A stretch of DNA of 47,307 nt from Poseidonibacter ostreae (lineage in GTDB: Bacteria > Campylobacterota > Campylobacteria > Campylobacterales > Arcobacteraceae). Made by a program: the position numbers and the translations under genes. Location of the stretch: positions 1 to 47,307 of the forward strand of contig NZ_WFKI01000019.1 of the NCBI RefSeq assembly GCF_009208055.1, written 5' to 3'. Positions 15,122-23,424 of the stretch are shown here, piece after piece. How positions within the stretch are numbered: position 1 is the first letter of the stretch; each line of letters begins with the position of its first letter. Under the pieces are notes generated by a model, which saw only the letters and a program-made list of their open reading frames with translations, ran no database searches and was not told the DNA's origin.

Positions 15122-15631
15122 ATGAAAAAGAACAATATAATATTAATAGGTTTTATGGGTGTTGGTAAAGGTACGATTGCAAGAGGACTCGTAAAGAAAT
15201 CTTCAATGTTTGCAATAGATACTGATGATTTGATTGAAAGTATGGAAAACCGAAAAATTAAAAAAATTTTCGAAAATGAAGGTGAACCATACTTTAGAAA
15301 TCTAGAAAAAAAGACTGCTATTTGGTTAGAAGAAAATGTATGCAATACAATTATTTCAACTGGCGGTGGTTTTTATAAACAAGAAAATATAAATAATATT
15401 GGAAAAGTAGTTTATTTAAAGTCATCTTTTCAAGGGATATTAGACAGAATAAATGAATGTCCAAATGCAGATAAGAAGTTAAAAAAAAGGCCCTTACTTC
15501 AAAATTTAGATGAGGCAATAAAGCTTTATGATTCAAGAGTAAGTGATTATGAAAATGTAGCAAATATCATTATTGATGTTGAGAAAAAACCTTTAGAAGA
15601 TATTATTAACGAGATATTAGGACAGATTTAA
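15122..15631 (+). CDS. aroK: Shikimate kinase
   Basis: This 169-aa protein phosphorylates shikimate in chorismate synthesis. The P-loop is GFMGVGKGTIARGL (residues about 9-22). DTDDLIE, FRNLEKKTA (shikimate-binding Arg) and STGGGF are all in place, and the LID arginine is in KKRPLLQN. The P-loop reads GKGT rather than the usual GKS/GKT, a form commoner in adenylate kinases. The stop codon is directly followed by the hisD ATG with no gap, so the two are coupled. It probably leads the aroK-hisD-DUF2018-ispB-hemA-proS operon. Confidence 0.93.
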   Translation: MKKNNIILIGFMGVGKGTIARGLVKKSSMFAIDTDDLIESMENRKIKKIFENEGEPYFRNLEKKTAIWLEENVCNTIISTGGGFYKQENINNIGKVVYLKSSFQGILDRINECPNADKKLKKRPLLQNLDEAIKLYDSRVSDYENVANIIIDVEKKPLEDIINEILGQI

Positions 15632-16933
15632 ATGAAAATTATAAATACAGAAGATTCAAATTTTAAAGAAGAGTTTGATGGAATATTAGCACGTGCAAAA
15701 AGTGATATAAAAGGTGTTTCGTCAATAGTTATGAATATTATTGATGAAATAATTGAAGATGGAAATACTGCTGTTAAAAAGCATATTGAAAAGTTTGATA
15801 AGTGGGAAGTTAAAGATGATAATGAGCTTTTAATTTCAACTGTTGATATGGAAAATGCTTATAATAATATAGATGAAAAATTAAGAGCTTCTTTGCATAC
15901 AGCATATGACAGAATTAAAAATTATCATGAAAAACAACTTCCAAAATCATGGATTGATTTTGAAAAAAATGGAACAATTTTAGGACAAAAAGTAAGCGCA
16001 GTTGATAAAGCAGGTTTATATATTCCAGGTGGAAAAGCTGCATATCCTAGTTCACTTTTAATGAATGCAATTCCAGCAATTGTTGCAGGTGTTGAAGAAA
16101 TCGTAGTATGTACGCCAACTCCTGATAATGAAATAAATGAATTAGTTCTCGCTGCTTGTCACCTTTGTGGAATCAAAAAAGCTTATAAAGTAGGTGGAGC
16201 TTCAGCAATTGCAGCTATGGCTTATGGAACTGAAACTATTCCTAAAGTTGATGTAATAACAGGTCCAGGAAATATCTTTGTAGCAACTGCAAAAAAATTA
16301 GTATTTGGTGAAGTAAATATTGATATGATTGCAGGCCCTTCTGAAATTGGAATACTTGCAGATAGTACTGCAAAACCTAAGTATTTAGCAATAGATTTAT
16401 TATCTCAAGCAGAGCATGATGAAATGGCTTCTTCAATTTTAATTACAACAGATGCTAATATTGCAAAGCAAACTAGTGTTGAGGTAGAAAACTATCTTAA
16501 AACATTAACACGTGAAACAATTGCTAGAACATCTATTGAAAATAGAGGTGTTATTATTGTTGCATCTTCTATGGAAGAGGCACTTGAACTTATGAATGAG
16601 ATTGCTCCTGAACACTTAGAAGTAATGACAGCTAATGCCTTTGAATTATTACCATATATTAAACATGCAGGTGCGATTTTCTTAGGTGAGAATACTCCTG
16701 AGCCAATAGGTGATTATATTGCAGGTCCTAATCATACACTTCCAACTGGAAGTACGGCTAAATTTTATAGCCCATTAAATGTAGAGAATTTTATGAAGAA
16801 AAGTTCAATTATTAACTTTTCAAAAAATGCAATAGATGAAGTAGGAGAAGCTTGTGCCCTTTTAGCAGATACAGAAGGTTTAACAGCACATGCTCAATCG
16901 GTTAGAGTTAGATTAGAAAATAAAGAGAAATAA
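15632..16933 (+). CDS. hisD: Histidinol dehydrogenase
   Basis: HisD is 433 aa, standard for the zinc enzyme that oxidises L-histidinol to L-histidine with two NAD+. Signatures in order: GLYIPGGKAAYPSSLLMNA (about 129-147), VDVITGPGNIFVATAKKLVFG, MIAGPSEIG, SQAEHDEMA (zinc/substrate residues), APEHLEVM and GPNHTLPTG. The ATG follows the aroK stop immediately; the ribosome site would lie in the end of aroK. Other his genes are not in this window. Confidence 0.96.
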   Translation: MKIINTEDSNFKEEFDGILARAKSDIKGVSSIVMNIIDEIIEDGNTAVKKHIEKFDKWEVKDDNELLISTVDMENAYNNIDEKLRASLHTAYDRIKNYHEKQLPKSWIDFEKNGTILGQKVSAVDKAGLYIPGGKAAYPSSLLMNAIPAIVAGVEEIVVCTPTPDNEINELVLAACHLCGIKKAYKVGGASAIAAMAYGTETIPKVDVITGPGNIFVATAKKLVFGEVNIDMIAGPSEIGILADSTAKPKYLAIDLLSQAEHDEMASSILITTDANIAKQTSVEVENYLKTLTRETIARTSIENRGVIIVASSMEEALELMNEIAPEHLEVMTANAFELLPYIKHAGAIFLGENTPEPIGDYIAGPNHTLPTGSTAKFYSPLNVENFMKKSSIINFSKNAIDEVGEACALLADTEGLTAHAQSVRVRLENKEK

Positions 16934-16944
16934 AAGGAAATTAA

Positions 16945-17247
16945 ATGTCAGTTTTTAATGATTGGTTAAGTGAAGATGAAGATGATATATTTATGGGAAG
17001 CCCTAAATCAAAATTCTTTGATGTAAGTAGAACTGCATCAGAAGAAGTTGTAGAAGATGAATGGGATAAAGTTATTGAAAAGTTAGCAGTATTAGAAATG
17101 ATGCTTTCTGAAGGAAAAGGTGAAGAGTTTGATATCAATCAAGTTATTAAGCAATACACTTTTGATAATATAGAAAAAGTTAACGCAGTAAAAAAAGGAC
17201 TTTATGTTGAATTTACTGGTGAGATTATTTGTAGATTAGATTCATAA
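16945..17247 (+). CDS. DUF2018 family protein (HP0242-like)
   Basis: This acidic 100-aa protein begins MSVFNDWLSEDEDDIFMGSP. The segment SPKSKFFDVSRTASEEVVEDEWDKVIEKLAVLEMML resembles the helical core of Helicobacter pylori HP0242 (DUF2018), known structurally as a knotted homodimer of unknown function. Position supports it: in H. pylori the HP0242 gene lies close to ispB (HP0240), hemA (HP0239) and proS (HP0238), and here it directly precedes the same three genes. AAAGGAAA precedes the ATG. The assignment is by resemblance and order; function is unknown. Confidence 0.75.
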   Translation: MSVFNDWLSEDEDDIFMGSPKSKFFDVSRTASEEVVEDEWDKVIEKLAVLEMMLSEGKGEEFDINQVIKQYTFDNIEKVNAVKKGLYVEFTGEIICRLDS

Positions 17248-17255
17248 GGTAGAAA

Positions 17256-18155
17256 GTGGAAGAATTAGAAGCTGTAAAAAGTCAAATAAAAGAGTTTGTT
17301 AAAGAGTGTAATGATGAAAAGAGTTTAGAACTTTTAGAAAAATTAGCAACTGGAAAGATGCTAAGATCTAAACTTATTTTAAAAATTGCTGGTGTAAATG
17401 AGCAAAGTATAAAATTATGTGCTGTAGTTGAAATGATTCATGCTGCATCACTTTTACATGATGATGTTATTGATGAAGCAGATACAAGAAGAGGTAAACC
17501 TTCTGTAAATGCTTTATATGACAATAAGACATCAATTATGTTTGGAGATATTTTATATTCAAAAGCTTTTACTCAGCTTACTTTAATGGATAAAAAAATT
17601 GCTTATACAGTTTCAAATGCAGTAACACTTCTTAGTATTGGAGAGATGTTAGATGTAGATTTAACAAATAGCTTCAATACTTCGTATGAAAAATACAATG
17701 ATATGATTTATAAAAAAACTGCATCACTAATAGAAGCAGCAGCAAAAGCAGCAGCAATATTAGCAGGTTTAGATGAAGAGAAATACGCTTTATATGGAAA
17801 AAACCTAGGCCTTGCTTTTCAAATGGTAGATGATATTTTAGATATCACACAAGATAGTAAGACTTTAGGAAAACCTGCAATGTTAGATTTTGTTGAAGGG
17901 AAAGTTACTATTCCTTACCTTTTACTACATGAAAGATTAAAAAATAAATCAAAATTAGAAGAGTTATATAAAAAAGAATTAACTATTGAAGAGTCAGCTT
18001 GGATAAAAGAGCAAATGAATGAAACTAAGGCTCTTGAAGATTCTATAAAAATGGCAAAAGATATTGGAAATGAAGCAATACAAGCTGTAAAAGATGAAGA
18101 AAATAGTGAAACTTTAGTATTTATAATGAAAGCTATGATTGAAAGAGAGTTTTAA
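17256..18155 (+). CDS. ispB: Polyprenyl diphosphate synthase (octaprenyl type)
   Basis: This 299-aa trans-isoprenyl synthase carries both aspartate-rich motifs: LLHDDVIDEADTRRGKPS (first DDxxD, about 67-84) and FQMVDDILDITQD (second, about 190-202). It makes the long isoprenoid tail of menaquinone from IPP. The start is a GTG at 17256, preceded by AAGGT/AGAAAG; the first residues (EELEAVKSQIKEF) fit the family. The stop overlaps the hemA ATG (TAATG). Product chain length cannot be read from sequence, but a quinone-tail enzyme is more likely than FPP synthase. Confidence 0.9.
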   Translation: MEELEAVKSQIKEFVKECNDEKSLELLEKLATGKMLRSKLILKIAGVNEQSIKLCAVVEMIHAASLLHDDVIDEADTRRGKPSVNALYDNKTSIMFGDILYSKAFTQLTLMDKKIAYTVSNAVTLLSIGEMLDVDLTNSFNTSYEKYNDMIYKKTASLIEAAAKAAAILAGLDEEKYALYGKNLGLAFQMVDDILDITQDSKTLGKPAMLDFVEGKVTIPYLLLHERLKNKSKLEELYKKELTIEESAWIKEQMNETKALEDSIKMAKDIGNEAIQAVKDEENSETLVFIMKAMIEREF

Positions 18156-19447
18156 TGAGTTATTTAATAATTAGTTTTTCTCATAAAAATACAGATATTG
18201 AAATGAGAGAGAAATTAGCTTTTGGGTCTGATGAAGATAAAGATAGATTTATAAGATCAATATTGTCAAATAATGTTACAAAAGAAGCAGTTTTATTATC
18301 TACTTGTAATAGAGTTGAAATAATAACAAGATCTATTAATATTAAAAGTGGAGCTAAACTTATTTTAGAAGAACTAGCCAAGTATTCTGGTGTTGATTAT
18401 GCTCTTTTATATAAAAGAGCTGATATTTATGATAATGACAGTGCCGTTCATCATATCTTTTCTGTTGCTTCTGCTCTTGATTCCCTAGTAATTGGGGAGA
18501 CTCAAATTGTAGGTCAATTAAAAGATGCTTTTAGATTTTCTCAATCAAAAGGACACTGTTCTCAAAAAATTACAAGGTTAATGCATTTTGCTTTTAAATG
18601 TGCAGCGACAGTAAGAAATGCAACATCTTTAGGAACTGGTTCTGTTTCAGTTGCTTCAACAGCAGTTGCAAAAGCTAAAGATATTATAAAAGATACTTGT
18701 GGTGTAAAAGCTTTAGTAATTGGAGCTGGAGAGATGAGTGAGTTAACTATTAAACACTTATTATCTTCAGGTTTTGATGTTATTTTAACAAGTAGAGATA
18801 TTAAAAAAGCACAAAACCTAGCTAATACTTTTGAACAAAATGTAGATGTTGCACCATATGAAAATTTAACTTCATTATTAGGACAAATTCCTGTAATGAT
18901 AACTGCAACATCAGCACCTTATCCAATTATTACATCTGATAATACTCCAGATGCAAACTTTAATAGATATTGGTTTGATATTGCAGTTCCAAGAGATATT
19001 GATGATATTGATAAATCTGGATTAAATATTTATTCAGTAGATGACTTGCAAGATATTGTAAATGAAAATATGAGTTTACGAGCAGAGCAAGCAAAAACTG
19101 CATATTCAATCGTAAGTAAAATGTCCTTAGAATTTTATGATTGGTTAAAATCATTAGATATTGAACCAGTTGTAAAAACACTTTATACAAAAGCAGACGA
19201 TGTTATAGAGAAAAAAGTTCAACATGCGATAAAAAAAGGTTTTATAAAACAAGAAGATGAAGAAAATATTAGAAAACTTTGTCAAACTGTTATAACTGAA
19301 TATTTACACGCTCCTTCAAAAAAATTAAAAAGTATTTCTAAAAATATGGAATGTGATATTGTTGTAGGAACAATACAAAATATGTTTACATCAAATAGTG
19401 ATGAAGATAGTGAACAATATAAATGTGAACATTTATCAAAAAAATAA
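18155..19447 (+). CDS. hemA: Glutamyl-tRNA reductase
   Basis: HemA is 430 aa and catalyses the first step of C5 tetrapyrrole synthesis, reduction of glutamyl-tRNA to glutamate-1-semialdehyde. The catalytic cysteine is in LLSTCNRVEI (about 47-56), then GETQIVGQLKDAFRFSQ (about 115-131), GTGSVSVASTAVAKAKDI and the NADPH-binding ALVIGAGEMSELT (about 188-200). The dimerisation helix lies at the C-terminus. The ATG overlaps the ispB stop by one base. The order ispB-hemA-proS matches H. pylori. Confidence 0.95.
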   Translation: MSYLIISFSHKNTDIEMREKLAFGSDEDKDRFIRSILSNNVTKEAVLLSTCNRVEIITRSINIKSGAKLILEELAKYSGVDYALLYKRADIYDNDSAVHHIFSVASALDSLVIGETQIVGQLKDAFRFSQSKGHCSQKITRLMHFAFKCAATVRNATSLGTGSVSVASTAVAKAKDIIKDTCGVKALVIGAGEMSELTIKHLLSSGFDVILTSRDIKKAQNLANTFEQNVDVAPYENLTSLLGQIPVMITATSAPYPIITSDNTPDANFNRYWFDIAVPRDIDDIDKSGLNIYSVDDLQDIVNENMSLRAEQAKTAYSIVSKMSLEFYDWLKSLDIEPVVKTLYTKADDVIEKKVQHAIKKGFIKQEDEENIRKLCQTVITEYLHAPSKKLKSISKNMECDIVVGTIQNMFTSNSDEDSEQYKCEHLSKK

Positions 19448-19463
19448 AATAGGAAAATAATTA

Positions 19464-21185
19464 ATGAAATTTACTAATATGTTTATGCCAACTACTAAAG
19501 AAACTCCAAGTGATGCGACTTTACCATCTCACCAATTTTTAGTAAGAGGTGGATTTATTTCTCAAAGTGGAGCTGGTCTTTATGATTTTATGCCTTTAGG
19601 AAAAATTGTATTAGATAAAATTAGAGCTATTGTAAAAGAAGAAATGGATAACGCTGGAGCAAATGAAATGTTATGCTCTTTTGTAACTCCACAATCTTTT
19701 TGGGATGAATCTGGAAGATCATCAACTATGGGTAATGAGCTATTAAGATTTAAAGATAGAAAAAATGCGGAGTATGTATTATCTCCAACAAATGAAGAAT
19801 CAGTTGTAAATATGGTTAAAAATCGTATTACATCATATAAAAATTTACCAGTAAATCTTTATCATATTAATTTAAAATTTAGAGATGAAGCACGTCCAAG
19901 ATTTGGTTTAATGAGAGGTAGAGAGTTCTTAATGAAAGATGCTTACTCTTTTCATTCATCGCAAGAAGATTTAGTTAGAGAATTTAATTTAATGGAAGAA
20001 ACTTATAAAAGAGTTTATCAAAGATTAGGTCTAGAGTTTAGAGTTGTTGAAGCTGATTCTGGTGCTATTGGTGGAAGTGGTTCAAAAGAGTTTCATGTTT
20101 TAGCAAATTCAGGTGAAGATACAATTGTTGTATGTCCTGATTGTGAATATGGTGCAAATATTGAAGCAGCTGTTAGAAAGAAAAGACATTTTGATGCCTG
20201 GTTTGAAAATACAAATACACCAGCTTCAATGGAAAAAGTACTAACTGAAGATTTAAAAACTATTGAAGAAGTTTCTAATTTCCTAAGTGTTTCAAAAGCT
20301 CAAAATATAAAAGCTGTTATGAAAAAAGCGATTTATGATGAGGATTCAAAACCTGTTATCTTCTTTGTAAGAGGTGATGATGAGCTAGAAGAAACTAAAG
20401 CTTGTAATGCAGTTGATGCTTTAGATTTAGTAGATATTACAGAAGATGAATTAAAAGATGCTGGATTAACTCCAGGATATTGTGGACCATTTAATTTACC
20501 ACAAGGTACAATATTTGTAATTGATAGTGAATTAGAAAATGAAATTGGATTAGCTTGTGGAGCTAATGAAGAGCATTATCACTTTGTTAATACAGATTTA
20601 TCTTTAGTAAAAGATGCTGTTTATAAAGATTTAATTACTGTTCAAGAAGGAGATTCTTGTACTTGTTGTGGTGGAAAACTTGAATATACAAAAGGAATTG
20701 AAGCAGGTCATATTTTCCAATTAGGAACAAAATACTCTGAAGCTATGGATGCAAAATTTTTAGATGAAAATGGTAAAGCACAACCTTTTATTATGGGATG
20801 TTATGGAATTGGAGTATCTAGATTAGTAGCTGCTGTTATTGAACAAAATCATGATGAAAAAGGTTGTATTTGGACGAAAGAAACTGCTCCTTTTATGGTA
20901 GATGTTATTGTTTCAAATGCAAAAAAAGAAGATGAATTAAATGCAGGTTTAAAAATTTACGAAGAGTTAAAATCAAATGGAATTTCAACAATTATAGATG
21001 ATAGAACTAAAGAGAGATTTGGTTTTAAAATGGGTGATTTTGAATTAATTGGATTCCCATATGCTGTTGTTGTTGGAAAAAAATTACAAGATGGTTTAGT
21101 TGAGATTGTAGATAGAAGAGATACCGGTTCTAAAATTGAAATAGCAATTGATGAAGTTGCTACTAAATTAAAAGAACTAATATAA
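19464..21185 (+). CDS. proS: Prolyl-tRNA synthetase, bacterial type
   Basis: ProRS of 573 aa, bacterial architecture: class II catalytic core with motif 2 region KFRDEARPRFGLMRGREFLM (about 138-157), an inserted editing domain at about 225-400 (SKAQNIKAVMKKAIYD, DALDLVDITEDELKDAG), then motif 3 (GCYGIGVSRLVAAVIEQ, about 442-458) and an anticodon-binding domain. It charges tRNA-Pro and clears mischarged Ala-tRNA-Pro. A weak AGGAAA site precedes the ATG, 16 bp after hemA. Confidence 0.96.
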   Translation: MKFTNMFMPTTKETPSDATLPSHQFLVRGGFISQSGAGLYDFMPLGKIVLDKIRAIVKEEMDNAGANEMLCSFVTPQSFWDESGRSSTMGNELLRFKDRKNAEYVLSPTNEESVVNMVKNRITSYKNLPVNLYHINLKFRDEARPRFGLMRGREFLMKDAYSFHSSQEDLVREFNLMEETYKRVYQRLGLEFRVVEADSGAIGGSGSKEFHVLANSGEDTIVVCPDCEYGANIEAAVRKKRHFDAWFENTNTPASMEKVLTEDLKTIEEVSNFLSVSKAQNIKAVMKKAIYDEDSKPVIFFVRGDDELEETKACNAVDALDLVDITEDELKDAGLTPGYCGPFNLPQGTIFVIDSELENEIGLACGANEEHYHFVNTDLSLVKDAVYKDLITVQEGDSCTCCGGKLEYTKGIEAGHIFQLGTKYSEAMDAKFLDENGKAQPFIMGCYGIGVSRLVAAVIEQNHDEKGCIWTKETAPFMVDVIVSNAKKEDELNAGLKIYEELKSNGISTIIDDRTKERFGFKMGDFELIGFPYAVVVGKKLQDGLVEIVDRRDTGSKIEIAIDEVATKLKELI

Positions 21186-21206
21186 AAAAGTGAGATAAAA
21201 AATTAA

Positions 21207-22034
21207 ATGAATGAATATTTTAACGAAGAAAAAATACAAAGTATAATAGAAATGATTATACCTTATGTTGTAAACTTAGGTATTGCTATTGTTGTATTTA
21301 TTATAGGTAAATGGTTAGCTAGAAAAATTACAAATATAGTAGTATCAATTTTAAAAAGAATAAAAGGTATTGATGTAACACTTGTAAAGTTTATTGAAAA
21401 TATAGTTTATTATATTTTAATGATGGTAGTTATTTTAACTGCATTATCAAAATTAGGTGTTGAAACTACGTCATTCTTTGCAATCTTAGGAGCTGCTGGT
21501 TTAGCTATTGGTTTAGCTTTAAAAGATTCACTTGGTAACTTTGCTTCAGGTGTTATGTTAATTATGTTTAAGCCTTTTAAAGTTGGAGATTTTGTTACAG
21601 TTGCAGGAGTTTCAGGAACTGTAAATGAAATATCAATTTTCTCTTCAATTTTAACAACTGGAGATAATCAAAGAATGATTGTACCAAATGGCTCAATTAT
21701 TGCAGGAACAATTGTAAATGTAAATGCAAACCCTACTAGAAGAGTAGATTTAGTTGTTGGAATTGGTTATGATGATGATATTAAAAAAGCAAAAAATGTT
21801 TTAACAAATATTTTAGAATCAAATGAAAAAATCCTTCAAGAAAAAGGTTTAACAGTTGCAGTTTCTGAATTAGCAGATTCTTCTGTAAACTTTGTTGTTC
21901 GTGCTTGGGTTAATACTCCTGATTATTGGGCTGTAAAATTTGCTTTAACAGAAGAAGTTAAAACAAGATTTGATCAAGAGGGTATTTCTATTCCTTATCC
22001 ACAACAAGATGTTCATCACCACAATCAAGCCTAA
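21207..22034 (+). CDS. Small-conductance mechanosensitive channel (MscS family)
   Basis: A 275-aa MscS protein with three membrane segments (about 14-38, 63-83, 88-120). The pore helix region is FFAILGAAGLAIGLALKDSLGNFASGVMLI, split here as GAAGLAIGLALKDSLGNFAS and GVMLIMFKPFKVGDFV. The cytoplasmic beta domain has SIFSSILTTGDNQRMIVPNG. It opens under membrane tension and protects against hypo-osmotic shock. Length is close to E. coli MscS, with no added sensor domains. The 3' end overlaps the next gene by 26 nt. Confidence 0.93.
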   Translation: MNEYFNEEKIQSIIEMIIPYVVNLGIAIVVFIIGKWLARKITNIVVSILKRIKGIDVTLVKFIENIVYYILMMVVILTALSKLGVETTSFFAILGAAGLAIGLALKDSLGNFASGVMLIMFKPFKVGDFVTVAGVSGTVNEISIFSSILTTGDNQRMIVPNGSIIAGTIVNVNANPTRRVDLVVGIGYDDDIKKAKNVLTNILESNEKILQEKGLTVAVSELADSSVNFVVRAWVNTPDYWAVKFALTEEVKTRFDQEGISIPYPQQDVHHHNQA

Positions 22035-23409
22035 TATCCCTTTAATATTAGAAGAGATTCTTCAAAATCTACAAGAAATAGGAGCTACTCCTATTTTAGT
22101 AGGTGGATGTGTACGTGATGCATTACTTCAAATTCCATGTAAAGATTATGATGTTGAAATCTTTGGAATAAACTCTTTAGACTCTATTTTAAAACACTTA
22201 GAAAAATATGGACCTGTAAAACTTGTAGGAAAATCTTTTGGAGTTCTTACTTTAAAAGTTGAGTCTTATGATTTTGATTTTGCCTTAGCCCGAACTGAAA
22301 AGAAAATTGGATTAAGTCATCAAGATTTTGAAGTTACTACAAATGCAAATCTAAGCTTTAAGCAAGCTGCTTTAAGACGTGATTTTACTATTAACTCAAT
22401 AGGGTATGATTTTGTTAAAGAGAGCTATCTAGATCCTTATAATGGAATAGATGACTTAAAGAATAAAAAAATTAGACATATAAATGATAGCACTTTCATA
22501 GAAGACCCTTTAAGAGTTTATAGAGCAATACAATTTGCTTCAAGATTTGAGTTTAATATTGATAATAAAACAAAAGAACTTTGCAGACAAATGGTTTTAA
22601 ATGATGATTTATCACACTTAGCAAAAGAGAGAGTTTATGAAGAGTTTAAAAAACTATTTTTAAAATCATTAAAACCTTCAATTGGCTTTGAACTTTTAAA
22701 AGAGTTAGAAGTTTTAAACTATTTTCCAGAATTAAAAGCATTAGTAAACTGTGAGCAAGAAAAAGAGTATCACCCTGAGGGCGATGTTTGGGTTCATACT
22801 TTAATGACTTTAGATGAAATGGCAAAGATTATAAAAAAAGAAAGAATAGAAGATGAATATAGAATTTTATATCTTTTTTATGCAATTTTATGTCATGACT
22901 TAGGAAAGCCATATTGTACAGAACTTATAAATGGAAAAATTACAGCATATAAGCATGAAAGTTTAGGGATTGAACCAACAGTTTCTTTTTTATCAAAACT
23001 TACAAATGAGAGTAGATTTATACAGATAGTGATACCTTTAGTTAAAAATCACTTAGCACCTTTTCAACTATTTAAAGATGAATCTTCTTTAAAAGCAGTA
23101 AAAAGATTATCTTTAAAATGTAATATTGAAGATTTATGTCTAGTTTGTCTAGCAGATTGTAAAGGTAGAACAATTCCAAATAAAGATATCTGTGATAATG
23201 CAGTTTCTTGGCTTTTAGAAAAAGCCAGAGAATTAAATATCTCATCAGCTGCCCTTAAGTCACTTATTCAAGGAAGAGATTTAATACTTTTAGGAATGAA
23301 ACCAAGTAAAGAGTTTAAGATAATATTAAATTTTGCACTTGATTTACAAATAGATGAAAACTTGAATAAAGAAGAGATTCTTCAAAGAATTAAAGAAAAA
23401 TATCTTTAA
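22009..23409 (+). CDS. cca: tRNA nucleotidyltransferase/poly(A) polymerase family with HD domain
   Basis: The likely product is 466 aa from the ATG at 22009 (MFITTIKPNIP), inside the end of the channel gene; a start at 21970 would add 13 residues of low likelihood. The class II nucleotidyltransferase core has LVGGCVRDALLQIPCKDYDVE (split LVGGCVRDALLQ and KDYDVEIFG, metal-binding DxD) and RRDFTINSIGYD. RNA-binding helices follow, then an HD domain with CHDLGKPYC near residue 302. It adds or repairs the CCA end of tRNAs. Presence of HD suggests the E. coli-like architecture with phosphohydrolase activity. Confidence 0.88.
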   Translation: MFITTIKPNIPLILEEILQNLQEIGATPILVGGCVRDALLQIPCKDYDVEIFGINSLDSILKHLEKYGPVKLVGKSFGVLTLKVESYDFDFALARTEKKIGLSHQDFEVTTNANLSFKQAALRRDFTINSIGYDFVKESYLDPYNGIDDLKNKKIRHINDSTFIEDPLRVYRAIQFASRFEFNIDNKTKELCRQMVLNDDLSHLAKERVYEEFKKLFLKSLKPSIGFELLKELEVLNYFPELKALVNCEQEKEYHPEGDVWVHTLMTLDEMAKIIKKERIEDEYRILYLFYAILCHDLGKPYCTELINGKITAYKHESLGIEPTVSFLSKLTNESRFIQIVIPLVKNHLAPFQLFKDESSLKAVKRLSLKCNIEDLCLVCLADCKGRTIPNKDICDNAVSWLLEKARELNISSAALKSLIQGRDLILLGMKPSKEFKIILNFALDLQIDENLNKEEILQRIKEKYL

Positions 23410-23424
23410 TTCTAGATTTAGAAC

